A stretch of 64,000 bases of DNA from Sphaerolaimus hirsutus (GCA_964036195.1 OZ038460.1:18541504-18605503), one strand, 5' to 3'; shown: positions 30,549 to 43,430, counted from the stretch's first letter. Notes: generated from the sequence alone by a model not told the origin. Program-made: numbers and translations.

Positions 30549-33500
30549 TTACAAGGTCCCCAAGTGACGCACTTGAACAGTACATACATCATGAACTCCA
30601 TGGTGCGCCTTCCGCAGATGCCCCAACAGCTGCCGCTTATCAACGAAAGCTGTGCCGCACAGGTCGCACGGAAAAGGCTGGCTCCTTTCCATGTTAGAGT
30701 CGATTTTGGCAGCGTGCCAAGGGGATTCGTGGCCGGACTGAAAGCTGGTGCCGCTGGTGCGCAGTTGGTCGCCGGCGGGTGGTGATACGGCGGAAAAAGT
30801 GTCGTTTTGGTGGATACCTTCGATGGGGAAGTTGAGGGGTGAGATGAAACTGGCGTCGGATTCAAGTAGGAAGTATTTGAGGCGCCCCGACATAGGGCCC
30901 TCACACGCTAGTTGACATCGACACTAGGGTTCAAACGGGACCGCGGTCCCGGTACATGGTTCGGCCAAAAAGTCGGGACTGGGGACGTCCCGGTCCCGAC
31001 TAGTGATGGAAAAGCGCCATGACGCTGGCGCCAAAGCAAAATTTTTTGGCGCTTGACGCTAAAACGCTCTGGCGCCATTGGCGCTTGGCGCCGGGATCTG
31101 AGAAAGCGCCATGGCGCTTTTGGCGCTTGGCGCCATTTTCTGGTGGCGCTATTGGCGCCTGGCGCCGGCATTTAAAATAGCGCCAAAAAAGCGCCAACCA
31201 TGATTATAAAACTCTTATGATTCAATGAAAATAGACAAGCCAGTTAGGGTTGGGACGATATATCGTATCGAATATCGAATATCGGATATCGACTATTTTT
31301 TCATATCGAATATCGATATCGAAAATTTTGAAAAAATATCGAATATCGATATCGAATATCGACCATTTTTTCGATATTTTCGATATTCTATACTCCCTGA
31401 GCCTGACTTCATATAAGCCAGGAATGGCACTATTAGAAGGAGATTTCAATAGCAATATTAACAAATTTTGCGCGCAAGCGCACACTTTGTTCTCACATGA
31501 CAGGTATTTTTGTTTCAGCACTTGCGGCAGCATCAAATCTTGTGCAAATGCTCTCTCAAATGTCCACATAAGAGTATATGCATGTTTAATAGCTACTTAC
31601 ACCATGGAAACATCAATGGCACCACGGTATGGCACCTATAAATGGGGCTGGCACCTATAAATGGGGCTGGCACCTTTTCCTTACCACATCTGTCACATTT
31701 TTATATCATTTTCTCATTTTGATCATTGTGTGCCATTTAAATTTGTATCATCTACTTTTCAGTAGAGATGATCAGTTGGGTTTGTGATCAAATGGAAATG
31801 CAATCTGCCAAATGAGATATGCCCTGCTATACCAAAAGCAAAATATCGAAATATCGAAAATATCGAAATATCGATATCGAATATCGAGCATTTTTTAATA
31901 TCGAATATCGAATATCGATATCGAGGGTCCATATCGTATTGATATCGAATATCGAGTTTCAGAAAAAAATATCGAATATTGAATATCGATATCGAAAAGT
32001 CATATGGTCCCAACCCTAAAGCCAGTTGATAAATTTTGATAATGACTGAATAAATATTGATAGATATAAGGGTATAATGGGAACATTTATATTAATAAAA
32101 TATTAATTAGGTAATATTTTGGGCAAGTGTATATATACCATATTTCCTCGAAATACCCTCAAGGGGTTTATTTTTTCAGAGTGCAAATTTTGTGGGGGTG
32201 TTTCGAGAGAGGGGTTTATTATTTCGCCAGGAGTATTTCGCCAGAAGAATATTTATTTACATACCCATAACTGATAATAAACATGACTAAATGGGATATA
32301 ATATTTAGGACCTATCAATGTACGGCTGTTTGGCTTAAAAATAGGTGTATGAAACATTGCAGTGGTTGATTGAACTTTAATGGCAATAGTTAAATCGACT
32401 ACTGCGACATCAGCGGCATGTCACAGCTACGAATTGATTATTCTACAAACGAATTGCTGAAAAAAAGTTTTGGCGCTGGCGCTATTGGTGCTTGGCGCCA
32501 TTACCCTCTGGCGCCATTGGCGCTGAGGTTCAGAAAAGCGCCATGGCGCTTGGCGCTATTTTGCTCTGGCGCTTGGCGCTATTTTGCTCTGGCGCTTGGC
32601 GCTGAGGGTCAGAAAAGCGCCATGGCGCTTTTGGCGCTTGGCGCCAAAAGTCTGGCGCTTTTTCCATCACTAGTCCCGACACTCCAGCCCCGGTCCCGGA
32701 ATTTCTCAGTGGTATACTGACAAGACATGAAAACATCATAAAAAGCTAATACGTGTGTTCCACATAGGGTTGGAAAAAAACAACGTTTTTTTTAACTCGA
32801 TGTTTTTTTTTAAAAAAACAACGTTTTTTTTAATAAAAAACGTTTTTTTTTTAAAAGCTCCCAGATATGACCTTGTGTCAACATATATAGGTATATCAGA
32901 CAGTGGCAATACTCTGTGATGTTATATATGACCATATAATGGCTGTGGAGCCATGGGATAGCATTATAAGTGGTGATTTGTGTCAAAAATATCCATTTTT
33001 CATCGACATATCGTTCGTATATCACCTTATAGTCGAATGTTTGTGACTTCAGGTAAAGTTTGGCACGGAATAGTGATCAAACAAGGTTATAAAAGGAGGT
33101 TGTTACTTTAGGAGTGAAGTTACACACTGTGGAGGTACATGGAAGCACATTACCTCAATATTATATACTACAGCAACATATGACGGCTTATTAACCCATG
33201 GTAGCACATAGAAATGGATACTTTGATACTAAAAATGCCACAAAACCAATGAAAACAACCACCAATGTCAATTTGTGTGTGAAATTGCGCGCTTGCGCGC
33301 AAAAATTTTGCAAAATACCTAGTGCTTAGTACAAAAAATTTCGGGCGATGTTTTAAAAAAAAAAAACATTTCGGACGTCATGTTTAAAAAAAAAAAACGT
33401 TTAAAAAAAACATCGGCCAACCCTAGTTCCACACGGTGGAAATAAATACTACGTGGAAACACAATGGCTGGATATTATATACCACACTAACATATCACAG

Positions 33501-36500
33501 CTGGTTTTTACATGGTCCTCGTACATAGTTCGGCTGATTTCCGGGACTGATATGGTCCCGGTCCCGACAATTGAAAGGCTAGCTCCGGTCCCGACACCCC
33601 AGTCCCGGTCCAGACATTAGAAAATTTCTGGTTCCGGTCCCGGTACGAAAAACTGGTCCCGTTTGAACCCTAATCGACACCAAATGTCAACTGGTGCCGA
33701 TCCCGATTCAAAGGTTGCTGCCGAGCCGACGATCGACGCTTCAACGCAACCTTTGAATTGGGAACGGAATCAGTTGACATTTGTTGTCGATGTCAACAAG
33801 TGTGTGTGGGCCCTAGAAAATACCCAACATTGTAATTTCATTTACCGTATTTCATCGAAATACCCCCCGGGGGGTGATTGTTTCAGAGTGAGAATTTTGA
33901 GAGAAAACGTGAAAAATGCAACAATAACCACCATTTATAAGTTTTTACAGCCTTATATAAGGATGTAGATGGTATAAACGATGTTCTAACGTAACGCAGT
34001 AAGTGTTTTAAACATCTGTTATGCATTTCTCGGACCACAAATTCATAGTGCCGATTTTGACTGGGGTATTTCGAGGGGGGGGGGGGGTATTTCGAGGAAA
34101 TACGGTAGATAATGTCGTCGCATTGCAACCCGATTCCGAGGCCTTAATCCCGAAACAAAATCCTAAATGTAAAATGAAAAAGTTAACAAATGACTTGTGC
34201 GTGCTGCGAAATGTTAATGGAAATCACTTCTCTGACATCCAAGTGCTTTTTGTGAAACGTTGAGAGAAACCCCAAATCCCAAACTTTTTTTGGCCAAGAT
34301 ATCAGTCCCGATCCCGAAAAGTCAGCCAATCCCGTTTGCATCATGGTGTAAATGGGGTTCAAACGGGATTGACTTTTCAGGATCGGGATTCACTTTTTGA
34401 GATTTCGGGATCGGGATTGGCCGGGATTGGGGTCACGGGATCGTGATTTTTCCGGGATCGGGATTGGGTTCTAGGGATAGGATTTTGGCCATATTTCTGG
34501 CATTCACATTTGTTCATAAAGGTCTCAAAACACTGTTGGATCCCAGAAAAGTTGCATAAAATTGACACTAGGGGTTTGCATCCACTTTTTTGCATGCAAA
34601 AACGTCATTATTTCACTTTTTATAATTTCCACAAATTTTTCCACGGATCGGGATCCCGGACTTGGAGTTTATCGGGATCGGGATTTGAAAATTCTCGGGA
34701 TCGGGATTGGTATTTTTGAATTTCGGGATCGGGATGGTGGTTTCGGGATCGGGACTGGTACATCCCGGAATTTCACTGGATCCGGGATAGGGATCCCGTT
34801 TGAACCCTAGGTGTAAACCCACTATAAACTTACTAGATGACGCATCGTCTAACAACTGGACGCTGCCGCCGCTTTCGTACCCATCAGATTTACCTTTCGC
34901 ATCAAAATCTGAGAATCGAAAATAAGGGTCAGACGATATATTGTATCGAATATCGGATATAGATATCGAAAAGTCATATCGTCCAAACCCTATCGAAAAT
35001 TTAACATCAAGAAATGTTGAAAACGAATAAATCGGGACAAAATTGAAAAACAATGGCTCTATACAGACGACTTGACAAGGACACCAAATGTCAACTGGTT
35101 CCAATCCAATTTCAAAGTTTTCTGACAAGTAACACTACGCATTATTCAGTATAGACATATACTTCATGCATGCCTCGTGCATTGCATATACCGCAATCAG
35201 GGGTCTCCTAGGGGGGGGGCTGGGGGGGGGCTGCCCCCCCCCAAATCGGCCAGCTATCTATCTATCCCGGAGGCCGCTCAGCTATCTATCTATCCCGAGG
35301 CAAAATTTTTGGCTACTACCCCCAAAGACCCCCCCCCCAAATCGCTCAGCTATCTATCTATCTGGAGTGGTTTTTGAGAAATTTTGCCCCAATTTTTGCT
35401 CAAAATCACCAATTTTCGCACCTTTTTATAGTTTTTCACCTTCAAAATCATGCTTTCCGGCTATATACAGGGTTATATACCTATTTTTAGCCATTTTATA
35501 CCTACTTTTGGCCACTTTTAACTGATTCTTAGCGATTTTTCCCCCTTTCTGCCTTCTTAACCTTGAAAAAGCCTATATATTGTGCCCCCGCCAGCCCCCC
35601 CCCCCAGAAAATTTTTTCAGCTATCTATCCCTCCGGAGGAGCGATTTGCTATCTATCCAGCCCCCGCGAGGGCCAAAATCCTGGAGACCCCTGACCGCAA
35701 TATTTTTTTCAACTTTTTCATATTAGCTTCTTTTGCCACGCGATGTAACATTTTGTCGTTCGCAGGCTCGTCAAATTGGGATCGGCACCAGTTGACAGTT
35801 GGTGTCCTTGTCAACTAGTGTTTGGGGTCAATTTACCTGATGTCAGCTTATCATTCTCCTCAAGAAATTGCAAGTCCGACTCATCAAAATTCAACGGTGA
35901 CAAACTTCTATTGGCGCGCAATGAAAATTGCGCTGAAGTTTCGCTGGGAATGATCAGCGGCTGGACGAATACTTGCGTAGGTGCGCCAGAAGTCTCGGAA
36001 ATCTCATCTGAATGTTTGGTTTGAAGAAAAAAGAAAAAAGAAATTTCATGTTGGTGCTGCGCAGGCAGGTTGAAAAAACAAAGAGCCAATTTAGCAACTT
36101 GTCGTAACCCCCCCCCCCCCCCGAATATAGTATTTCAGTCCACAATTACCAGTAATTTACCGCCAGTAAATTACACATTTACCGATAATGACCCATTAAT
36201 TTTCCCATACACATTGCGTCTACAGAATGCTCAACCACAAAAAATTCCTCGACGAAAAAAATATTCTCAGACGTAGGTTATTTTTAAGTTTTTCGATCAT
36301 GATAATCGTGAATCCCCAAGCATTATAACCACTATATTTACATTGTAATTTAGAAAAATTCCAAAAAGTCTCAAAAAAACATCTCCCAACAAATCAAACT
36401 TACCATCCATCTCACAACTCCTCATCTTGATATGATGATTGTAACTATTCCTATACTTGAAGCTCATACCGCACAAGTCGCACTGGGACAATTCATCAAG

Positions 36501-38498
36501 TGGACAAGTGACGAGACAAGTGGTAAGTGACAAGTGAACTGATTAATGATAATAAAGTCAAGTGACAAATTTACTTGTAAGTTACAAGTTAATCGGTAAA
36601 TGAAAATTGACTTGTCACTACCTTGTAGGGTTCAAACAGGCTCGACTTTTTTGGATCGGGACCGGGATTAAGGGTCTCGGAGTCGGGATTGGCATTTGTA
36701 ATTTAAGGGAGCGAAATGTCGCAAAGCAAAACCTCAGGATTTGGGTTTCACAAAATGGTCTAACAACACTGTTGGATGCCAGAGAAGTGGCATAAAATGC
36801 ACACTGCAGGTTCGATTTCTCAGTCATTTTTCATCTTTCGCTTTTGAATCTGACAAAATTTTTTTCGAAATCGGGATCGAGGCATTTTTTGGAATGGAGA
36901 TTATTCAAATCGGCTCGGGATTGGGCCATCGGAATCGCCCAATCCCGCAAGTCACCCAGATCCCACTTACCCAACCACCTTACCACTTACCACTTAGTCA
37001 CTTAAAGCCTCCACTTAACGAATGGCCACCAGATAAGGCCGTTCGCCCGTGTGCACGCGCATGTGCGTGGTCAACGCTCCACGCTGCGTGAAGCGCTTGT
37101 CGCACTCGCGGCACGCGAATGGTCGCTCGCCAGTGTGCCGCCGCCGGTGCGTTTCTAGGGCGATTTTGGTCTTGAAGGTGTCCCCGCATAAGGAGCATCT
37201 GGGGGGGGGGGTTGGGGGGTAACTTGGGTGAAAAAGCTGAAATTGGCCACAGGAGAAAGATATTAGAATTAGATACCAAAGAATTAGGTATTTTGAAGGT
37301 TAAAATGGGCAAAAAGATACAAGATAAGTGGCTGGACAACCATGAAATGTAGAAATTTATCACGATAGGTAACTGGACTTAGCAAACCAGTGGCACTAAG
37401 TAGGCCATGTGGCAGTCCCGCGCGCAGTAAAGTGTCATATCGATTTTGTCAAATGTGATGCAGTGTCAACAAAACTGAGATTTTATTGCCGAAATTTTGA
37501 CTATACATCACAAACCGGCATGACACGTGACACCTGACTCTACACTCTACAGGGTGCGACATGCTTCCCTCACAACCCACCTATACTTCCTATCCCCCGG
37601 GCGCATGAGACACTTGTGCGCCGCCAGCGCACTTTCCGCCTCAAAGGTACCCCCGCAATGTGCACATGCATACGGCTGCGGCATGTTCTGCATGAGCGCC
37701 GAGTGCTTGCGCATGTGCATGCCCAGGTACTGCGGCTTGTCGAAGGTGCGCGCGCAGATGTTGCACGTGTATTTCTTGTGGCTGTTGGGGGTCTGCGGGT
37801 AAATAGAATTTGGGGTGTATTGATAGGGGGAAACGAGGTCGTACACAGAGGGGGGCGCCCCCCCCCCCCTCCCAGGGCCAAACATAACGATGCCAGGGAT
37901 GGCACTGTAAGCACTTCCAAAAACTCCCGCACAACACATCTTACTCGCACTAAACTAGCATTCTCCGCGAAATAAGTTATTACTGTATAATTTACTGGAA
38001 CACTGTCAAATAAAGCGAACGGACCCATTAAACAGGCGAATTAAATGCGAAGTTGGCACCTATCCAAAAAACATAACTTGGTTTATTTCACTACGTCAAG
38101 ATCGAAATGAATAAACTATAAAATGAATGGTCTTTGCATTTTAGACCATAATTAATGGTGCCCAACTGGCCCGAAATTGGATAGCAATAAGTCACTCGAG
38201 TTTACAATATTTAGAAGTAAAGTCATATAAATACTGCACAAAACTCACCCACGGGAGAGGTGATGCAATCTGTAAACAAAAAATTTCCTTCTCAACTCAC
38301 CCGTTTCAGTTTTCGTTTAGCAAAACCGAATTTCGAAACAAAAAAAAACTACAGAAAAAATCCGTGTTTCACTTTCCCAATCCACTTATAACCAACTTCA
38401 TCAGAAAAATCCATTCCAGTAGAAACTCGCGCCGATGGCAATGAATTGTGTTTCATATTTCTCACAGCTGGGACAGATTTGCGGCGACGCGAAGCCAT
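30549..38498 (-). CDS. C2H2 zinc-finger protein, seven exons
   Basis: Minus-strand exons are 38498-38373 ([23 protein letters not shown]), 37792-37581, 37198-37030, 36482-36404, 36007-35837, 34908-34834 and about 30907-30549 (TAA). Phases agree at every junction (about 396 residues). Fingers in order: [15 protein letters not shown], a partial [28 protein letters not shown] with a TGERP linker, [15 protein letters not shown] with [22 protein letters not shown] (C2HC-like), and after an acidic/Ser-rich linker [16 protein letters not shown]. It is probably a nuclear DNA-binding regulator; its target is unknown. The first exon is inferred from phase. The last exon's acceptor lies in a transposon end, and its 3' end could instead be spliced at GTGCGT (30572). 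The intron between exons 6 and 7 is about 3.9 kb and packed with transposons. Confidence 0.8.
31001..32672. mobile_element. hAT-type element, TAGTGATGGAAAAGCGCC family
   Basis: The ends are TAGTGATGGAAAAGCGCC and GGCGCTTTTTCCATCACTA. The 8-bp duplication is GTCCCGAC (30993-31000 and 32673-32680). Both ends carry GGCGCCA palindrome arrays. It contains the hAT at 31245-32018. Short relatives are at 27975-28202 and 47278-47448. Confidence 0.93.
31245..32018. mobile_element. hAT-type element, TATCGATA-rich family (long form)
   Basis: The ends are TAGGGTTGGGACGATATAT and ATATGGTCCCAACCCTA. The 8-bp duplication is AAGCCAGT (31237-31244 and 32019-32026). Both subterminal regions are TCGAATATCGATATCGA arrays. 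The middle has GCGCGCAAGCGC and resembles 11600-11820. Confidence 0.93.
32765..33425 (+). mobile_element. hAT-type MITE, TAGGGTTGG / AACGTTTTTTT family
   Basis: The 8-bp duplication is GTTCCACA (32757-32764 and 33426-33433). The interior is nearly identical to 7271-7938 and 29734-30355, including GCGCGCTTGCGCGC. Confidence 0.93.
33843..34107. mobile_element. TACCGTATT-ended MITE
   Basis: The ends are TACCGTATTTCATCGAAATA and TTTCGAGGAAATACGGTA. It lies in the long intron of the zinc-finger gene. Confidence 0.75.
34353..34809. mobile_element. hAT-type MITE with GATCGGGAT repeats
   Basis: The ends are TGGGGTTCAAACGGGATTG and ATCCCGTTTGAACCCTA. The 8-bp duplication is GGTGTAAA (34345-34352 and 34810-34817). 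It ends 25 nt before the zinc-finger exon 34834-34908. A decayed relative lies at about 36625-36950. A short TATCGATA-rich relative lies at about 34924-34992. Confidence 0.88.
35060..35822. mobile_element. GTTGACAAGGACACC inverted-repeat element containing a CAGGGGTCTC hAT
   Basis: The outer arms are CTTGACAAGGACACCAAATG and TTGGTGTCCTTGTCAACTAG. Inside, 35198-35693 is a CAGGGGTCTC hAT with duplication ACCGCAAT (35190-35197 and 35694-35701). The outer element begins about 14 nt after the donor of zinc-finger exon 36007-35837. Confidence 0.85.
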
Positions 38499-40704
38499 TC
38501 CGCAGGAACCAAAGTTGAAAATTCAGCGACACAAAAATGGTTTATTTATTTTTATTTTTCACATAGCGCGGCACTTTGGGCCAGAATGCATAAAAATTTA
38601 TATTGGGGTTGTATCAGACTTTATATCTGGTAACCAGATATCCGCACCCGATTCAAATGTGGATTTCGTGGCTCACTGAACTCCAAATCCATGTGAAACT
38701 GCATACGCTGGAGTCACACCAAGCTATGCAAAGTACGGATAACTCTATGCAAATTGCACAGTGTTTGTGCAAAGTGCACATTGTACATCCAGATAAAACA
38801 AACAAAGGGGTTGTGAATACAGATACAAAAACATGGCCCACGCTGCCAAAATGTACTACTAAACGCGTGTATAGATATTGCCACTATTGACAAAGGTAGC
38901 AAGAAGTAAATATGAAACAGATGAATTGCCACTAGGCATGTGCACAGGTATATATTACAAAAGTGGCACTACATCAGTGTTGTATTTTTCTTCACTTCCC
39001 ATTCCAGATTATATTTAATTGTATTTATTTTCTCAAAATCACACCGCAGGGCAGCCAAAATTTCAAGCGCTAATAGCACCACAGCAGGACAGCGCCAAGA
39101 ACCAGAGTTGTTAAAATACCAGTATTTTTGGAAAGCAAAAGCGTAAGCATAAATACACTTTCCAAATTTTGAGTATGGATACTGAAAGCATAAGGTATTT
39201 TTAAAATACCTGGGAAAGCGTAAAAAAAGCATAAGCGTAATTTTAAAAAAGAGTGATCTTGCTGTTGAGAATAGGACAACACCATTGCTTTCACTTTTGA
39301 ATCAATTTCAGTTCATTTTTCGGACGGCCACTTGAAAGTGCTCTTGGAAGTTGATGATATTTCACCTCTGATGATAGCCTGTGATTGAAAGCCATTGCAC
39401 ACTTATGCTTTGTGTGGTAATGTAAGTACTGTATAGTTTGAGAATAGCTTGAAAGTCAATTATTTTGAGTAATAAATTTGTAATATTCGCTGTGGGAATC
39501 ACCTTTCATAGACCACTTGCAATTTTGTTTGTAATCGCAGCAATTGCTTTATTTATAAGGTGTTCTCAGCAAGAACACCTTATAAATTGTCTGTAAGTGG
39601 ACATGGGTAAAAATCGGACCAGGGGTAGCGATTTTAAAAAATTGGATTAAAAAGAAAATTGGTTAAAAAATTTGCTTGCCAATGCTAAGTGGTGTCCAAG
39701 TTGTGCACAAGTATGCACAAGTATGCTCTCGTAAACTGCCGCTGTCCGGTGCGCAAGCACAAGCACTATACTTGTGCACTGGGTAGACTTGGGCACAGGG
39801 TATTAAAAATTGTGCTCCAGGTATTAAAAATTGTGCACCGGGTAGACTTGTGCACCCGGTTACTTGTGCACAGACACCCTCATATTTATGGTACGCATTC
39901 TATCAAATACGAGCCCTAAAGATAATGATAGAAGACCCCCAGAAATGATTTTTTGAGAGTTTTTTCTCTAAAATAACTTTTCATTCCTAATTGTCTCCAA
40001 AATATTTGTAAAATTTTTCAATTTTTGTTAAATATTGTTACCTAAAGAGCTTGCTGGTGCCATGCTGAGCCATCCAGGCACTCAGAGGAGGGAAACCTGC
40101 TTAACACTCATCAGCCTTGGAAACAAAGCAAACATAATGCATAAAACACATTTATCATGGTGATATTAGTGCTGCAACCAAGGCACTTTACAATATCTAT
40201 TAAATATCTTAAATACTTTAAGAAAACAAAATGGAAAGAAAATGAACAAAATATTGAACATGGCATACTCTCAGTGCAAGTTAACTCCCAGTGCATGTTT
40301 GAACAGGGCAAACCCCAGTGCATGTTAACTCTGTGCATGTAAACTATCAGTGCATATGGATTGAGTAGTCAAATTTAAAGGAGGTGCCGCTGCGTGCGCA
40401 TACCCACACTTATTGGCCTTACCATTGGATTTATTTGTTATTGAGTTGATTTTTACAAATGATTTAGAATGTCAGTGCTGTCAATGTTCTTTTGATATTC
40501 AAAATAACATAATTCAACATTGTCATCATTAAAAAATACAATATCAAAAAATGCAACATATTTAATTGTTATTTTTACCTGATTCAGATGCCTCAACCCA
40601 TCCAAAGAATCAAATTTTATGCAAACAGTTTAAATAAAAAAGCCACATGTGGGGTGCATAGATGCACATGCACTGAGAGTTTACATGCACTGGGATGTCT
40701 ATTA
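38499..40704. other. Intergenic: no gene recognised
   Basis: A CAGAGTTGTTAAAATACC element fragment lies at 39103-39244 (full copy at 58109-58646). A perfect short hairpin AAGGTGTTCT/AGAACACCTT lies at about 39558-39587. Scattered GTGCAC/CAGTGCATGT repeats lie at 39690-39860 and 40270-40340. No conserved exon was seen. Confidence 0.5.
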
Positions 40705-40712
40705 GTCTATTT

Positions 40713-41979
40713 CAGGGGTCTCCTAGGGGGGGGGGCTGGGGGGGGGGCTGCCCCCCCCAAATCGGCCAGCTATCTATCTATCCCGGAGGCCGCTCAGCAA
40801 TCTATCTATCCCGAGGCAAAATTTTTGGCTACTACCCCCAAAGACCCCCCCCAAATCGCTCAGCTATCTATCTATCTGGAGTGGTTTTTGAGAAATTTTG
40901 CCCCAATTTTTGCTCAAAATCACCAATTTTCGCACCTATTTATAGTTTTTCACCTTCAAAATCGTGCCTTTTGGCTAGATACATGGTTATATACCTATTT
41001 TTAGCCATTTTATACCTACTTTTGGCTACTTTTAACTGATTCTTAGCGATATTTTCCTCTTTCTGCCTTCTTAACCTTGAAAAAGCCTATATATTGTGCC
41101 CCCGCCAGCCCCCCCCCAGAAAATTTTTCAGCTATCTATCCCTCCGGAGGAGCGATTTGCTATCCATCCAGCCCCCGCGAGGGCCAAAATCCTGGAGACC
41201 CCTGGGGCCAGTTCTGCAAGTGGACAAGTTAAGAGTAAAAGTTAAGAGTTGAGTAAAATGACAAATGGCAAGTTAAGAGTAAAGTTAAAGTTTGAGAAAG
41301 TTTAAGTTTAAGAGAAAAGTTAAAATTTAAGAGTTGAGTTAAAAGTTGAGTTAAATGTTAAGAGTTGAGTTAAAGGTTGAGTTAAATGTTAAGAGTTGAG
41401 TTAAAGGTTAAAAGTTGAGTTAAGAGTTGAGTTAAGAGTTGAGTTAAAGGTTAAAAGGTGAGTTAAAAGTTGATTTAAAAGACAAATGGGGGAAAAATGT
41501 AAAAAAAAATTATAAAAAATTAAAAAATGAATTTGGATCTTGAGAGCGTTATATTTGAAACAACGTTCCGCGATTTTTTCTTTTTTTAGCGATAATTTTT
41601 TGGATACATTATTTTCAAATGAAGTGCATACAACATTGGCACCATGCCAGCGAACAGCCGTATCGATACCAATTTCAAATTTTTATTTTTTATATTTTTT
41701 ACCATCATTTTCCACTTGTCTCTTAACTCTCAACTCTTAACTCAACTCTAAACCCAACTATTAACTCAACTCTTAACTCAACTCTTAACCTTTAACTCAA
41801 CTCTTAACATCTTACTCAACCTTTAACTCAACTCTTAACATTTAACTCAACTCTTAAATTTTAACTTTTCTCTTAAACTTTAACTTTTCTCTTAAACTTT
41901 AACTTTACTCTTAACTCGCCATTTGTCATTTTACTCAACTCTTAACTTTTAACTTGTCCACTTGCGGAACCGGCACCTG
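40713..41979. mobile_element. CAGGGGTCTC hAT with a GGGGCCAGTT element nested in its end
   Basis: The hAT duplication GTCTATTT is found at 40705-40712 and only again at 41980-41987, beyond the nested element 41205-41977. That nested element has ends GGGCCAGTTCTGCAAGTGG and CCACTTGCGGAACCGGCACC, is flanked by TG on both sides (41203-41204 and 41978-41979), and has long complementary arms of AAGAGTTGAGTTAAA and TTTAACTCAACTCTTAA repeats around an AT-rich core. Confidence 0.88.
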
Positions 41980-43239
41980 GTCTATTTACATGTCTATTAC
42001 AGGTACACTCCCTAGAAATACACCAATTAATTCATCAAACATCACGGATAATAGATAATAATTCATCAAATGTCACAGATAATAGATAATATACAAGTTA
42101 GTCTCAACATTTTGATCACTAACACATGTGAGAACCAGGGACAGTTGTTGTAGTACAGCCAAGACACGGTGCTGGAACCCACCGCTGGCACAGTGCCAAG
42201 AAGCAGCACTCAGATCCATCGCTGGCACAGTGCCAATACATGACACTGCAACCCATCTTCACCCATGAGCTGCAAAGCATTTAAGCATCAATGGAATCAT
42301 TTTAAAAGCACCATCATCAAAATCAACTTCTCAATTTTCAATTTTCTCAAGGTGTAGGAAGGAAGGTAGGTGATAACATCTGCAGCCCCCCCCCCCCGAA
42401 AAAAACACACAAAATAATGAAACCAACCAAAGTGAATGAAGGCAGCCAGCAGTAGCCACAAGCAAGACAGCACTTGGCACAGTGCCAACACACGGCACTG
42501 GACACCAGTCCCAGCACACCAGCTGCGGGTTGAAGTACTTTAAGAAAAAAATAGGAATTAAGGAAGACCTCAGTTCTCTGCACACTGCACAATGGTAAAT
42601 ACTACATCTCACTTAAATAAACTGAATTTTATCTGATCACACCGTGCCACTAGGATCGGCGTAAAAACGCACCTTTGTGAACCGGAGCACAGCGTCAGTT
42701 CGGAAGGTAAACCAGTCAATTTGAATACACACTGCCGACACCTGGACAAAAGAAGTCACAATGAATACAAAATAAAATGTCTCAGTAAACACCTAAACAT
42801 CGGCACACTGTTTCATTATAGTCCAAACAGTCGGCCCAAGTAGCTAAATACGCTCGCACCGCAAACAATCGCCAGAAACACACCAAAAGTGGATGAAGGC
42901 AGCCCAGCAATCAAACACGGCAACAGCTACAAGCAACACAGCACTTGGCACAGCGCCAACACACGACGCTGGACGCCCGTCCCTGCTGCGGTCGAATTGA
43001 GGCGATTACTTGACACAAAATTCGTGTGAGAAGAACGAGCAATAAATGCGTGACTGCAAAAATAAATTTTCACAGAAGTATCGAAAAAGTGTCATTTTTC
43101 CAGCTTCAGGAGTAGGTAGCCGGGGCCACCAGGATTTTGACCCTTTTGGGATTATAGATAGCAAATCGCTCCTCAAAAGTCAAAAGATCAGTCCTTAACT
43201 ATGATTTTGCCGCTCCACACAGCGATTTTAAAAATAAGT

Positions 43240-43410
43240 TCTAACGTTCTTTGGCAAAGTATGAATACCGTATCTCTTCTAATAGAAGAGCGCCGTACTA
43301 TTTTTTCGTCAACCTCCAATAGAACGGCAGGTAAACAAGTTGATGAAAAAATAGAACGGCGCTCTTCTATTAGAACAAATACGGTATTCATACTTTGCCA
43401 AAAGACGTTC
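43240..43410. mobile_element. TACCGTATCTCTTCTAATAG palindromic MITE
   Basis: CTTTGGCAAAGTATGAATAC on the left pairs with GTATTCATACTTTGCCAAA on the right. The interior has TAGAAGAGCGCCG and CGGCGCTCTTCTA. A related longer element lies at 49979-50408. Confidence 0.75.
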
Positions 43411-43430
43411 AAACTTATTCCAGGGGTCTC

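Larger units (their letters stand above)
30925..33672. mobile_element. hAT-type element, TAGGGTTCAAACGGGAC family
   Basis: The ends are TAGGGTTCAAACGGGAC and GTCCCGTTTGAACCCTA. The 8-bp duplication is ATCGACAC (30917-30924 and 33673-33680). Its own sequence is GGTCCCGG-rich. It contains two further hATs, 31001-32672 and 32765-33425. Confidence 0.93.
30895..33813. mobile_element. TA-inserting GGGCCC..GTTGACATCGACA element, heavily nested
   Basis: The outer ends are GGGCCCTCACACGCTAGTTG and the complement of CAAGTGTGTGTGGGCCC, flanked by TA (30893-30894 and 33814-33815). This suggests a Tc1/mariner-like MITE. Without its passengers it is only about 170 bp. It contains the hAT at 30925-33672 and everything inside that. 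Confidence 0.85.

Noticed and set aside
39558-39587. The short perfect hairpin AAGGTGTTCT/AGAACACCTT as a terminator or miRNA precursor
   Set aside because: The stem is about 14 bp with a tiny loop, too short for an animal miRNA precursor, and no gene ends there.
41205-41977. A structural RNA gene, because of the very long stem
   Set aside because: The stem is made of tandem complementary repeats between transposon-like ends with a flanking TG duplication, which explains it better.
42673-42741. A 69-bp minus-strand segment with CCAG acceptor and GTGCGT donor as a possible extra exon
   Set aside because: It is too short to judge. Neither frame (VSAVCIQIDWF or CRQCVFKLTG) has recognisable similarity, and the zinc-finger gene is already complete without it.
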